DNA of 5,419 nt from EX4572-165 sp002254885. GTDB lineage: Archaea > Thermoplasmatota > E2 > DHVEG-1. Every line of letters begins with the position of its first letter. Position 1 is the stretch's first letter. Shown here piece by piece: positions 5,086 to 5,419 of this stretch. Location: positions 1 through 5,419 of the forward strand of contig JAOZSQ010000094.1 of the NCBI GenBank assembly GCA_029939595.1. The letters are read 5' to 3'. A program made the translations under genes and the position numbers. The notes under the pieces are model-generated. The model made no database searches. It saw nothing but the letters and a program-made list of their open reading frames with translations, and was not told the DNA's origin.

Positions 5086-5092
5086 TCAACCT
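5086..5092 (-). promoter_or_regulatory. Ribosome binding site of proS
   Basis: On the minus strand AGGTTGA is followed by ACCAGT and then the ATG. It is useful as the reference for the SD-to-start distance (6 nt) seen in the two genes with non-AUG starts. Confidence 0.55.
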
Positions 5093-5114
5093 AATAAAGG
5101 GAAAATAAAAGAAT

Positions 5115-5124
5115 ACTCTTAAAG
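5115..5124 (-). promoter_or_regulatory. Weak possible TATA box for proS
   Basis: TCTTTAAGAG on the minus strand would place a start near 5094, almost on the SD. It follows the T-tracts after L40e. It is a poor match, and proS may instead be transcribed from the L40e promoter. Confidence 0.2.
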
Positions 5125-5134
5125 ATGACGGTTC

Positions 5135-5151
5135 AAAAAATTAAAAAAAAA
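5135..5151 (-). terminator. T-tract terminator after L40e
   Basis: Read on the minus strand, a run of nine T (5151-5143) and a run of six T (5140-5135) follow the L40e stop by 4 bases. There is no hairpin, which is normal for archaeal intrinsic termination. It probably ends part of the transcripts and sets L40e expression above that of proS. Confidence 0.5.
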
Positions 5152-5155
5152 GTGT

Positions 5156-5305
5156 TTAGACTCCTCGTCCTTCTTTTGCTTTCACTCGAAGTTCTTTTGC
5201 TCGGCATTTCCGACATCTTTTAGCTAATTTCGGGTTTGTTGCTCCGCATTTCATACAAATTGTTTTGTTTAATAATCGTTGTTCTGCTTCTGGGAATCTC
5301 GCCAT
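5156..5305 (-). CDS. rpl40e: Large-subunit ribosomal protein L40e
   Basis: This is a 49-residue, strongly basic protein of the 50S subunit. In eukaryotes the homologue is made as a ubiquitin fusion; here it is free-standing, as is normal in Archaea. It begins MARFPEAEQRLLNKTICMKC, and four cysteines at 17, 20, 31 and 34 (CMKC and CRKC) form the zinc ribbon. The internal CGATNPKLAKRCRKCRAK and the basic end KAKEGRGV are typical of archaeal L40e, and the length matches the family. The ATG at 5305 has the SD-like GGCGGT 6 nt upstream. It is the first gene on the minus strand in this window, 76 bases before proS, so ribosome and aminoacylation genes lie together. Confidence 0.96.
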   Translation of the reverse strand: MARFPEAEQRLLNKTICMKCGATNPKLAKRCRKCRAKELRVKAKEGRGV

Positions 5306-5339
5306 AAGAAAACCGCCTTTCTCTAATGGAATAAAGCAG

Positions 5340-5351
5340 TGATATATAAAG
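5340..5351 (-). promoter_or_regulatory. TATA promoter of L40e
   Basis: On the minus strand TCTTTATATATC is a strong archaeal TATA box. A start about 25 nt downstream, near 5320, gives a leader of about 15 nt that holds the SD-like GGCGGT. No gene is seen between here and the right end. Confidence 0.6.
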
Positions 5352-5419
5352 ATAACTAAGTTTATAGGATAAATCCCCTTCTTTTACAATTTTTGAATTT
5401 GTATGATTCTTAAAATTAT

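Noticed and set aside
1..5419. tRNA, rRNA or CRISPR array
   Set aside because: No cloverleaf-like pattern, rRNA-like stretch or regularly spaced repeats were seen on reading both strands.

Overview
The window looks like an AT-rich archaeal chromosome segment. Three things point to Archaea. A 49-residue zinc-ribbon protein matches ribosomal protein L40e. The prolyl-tRNA synthetase is the short archaeal/eukaryotic type with a C-terminal Zn-binding tail. Promoters are BRE/TATA-like elements about 20-50 bases upstream of the starts, with short leaders carrying GGTGA-type Shine-Dalgarno (SD) sites. The phylum cannot be fixed from this sequence; a Thermoplasmatota-like or other low-GC uncultivated archaeon is a guess.

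Layout. Positions 1-291 (+) are the 3' end of a DDE transposase cut by the left edge, followed by a 13-bp hairpin. Positions 520-1566 (+) encode an actin/MreB/Hsp70-fold protein with a lysine-rich tail, ending at a T-tract terminator. A gene-poor gap (1567-2007) contains an 11-bp inverted repeat enclosing about 260 bp. Everything else is on the minus strand, in transcription order from the right: L40e (5305-5156), proS (5079-3658), a two-helix membrane protein of unknown function (3630-3235), a TrmJ-like SpoU RNA methyltransferase (3177-2464), and a ribbon-helix-helix/coiled-coil protein (2382-2008). The first four mix translation functions (ribosome, aminoacylation, tRNA modification) and may be partly co-transcribed.

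Main observation. Two unrelated genes, the actin-like gene and trmJ, lack any ATG, GTG or TTG in the right place. In each, the first in-frame ATG lies inside or beyond an essential N-terminal motif (the actin phosphate-1 loop DIGT; the SpoU motif PGNIGAVAR). The open frame continues upstream to an ATA (520-522) or an ATT (3177-3175), each exactly 6 nt after GGTGA. The proS ATG has a similar GGTTGA followed by 6 nt. This suggests real AUA/AUU initiation, so the starts here are extended upstream of the first ATG.

Second observation. The promoters of the actin-like gene and the ribbon-helix-helix gene share the 9-mer TTTTCGAAA (containing the palindrome TTTCGAAA), 2 nt before the TATA box in both. 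This is either a strong BRE or a shared operator linking these convergent neighbours.
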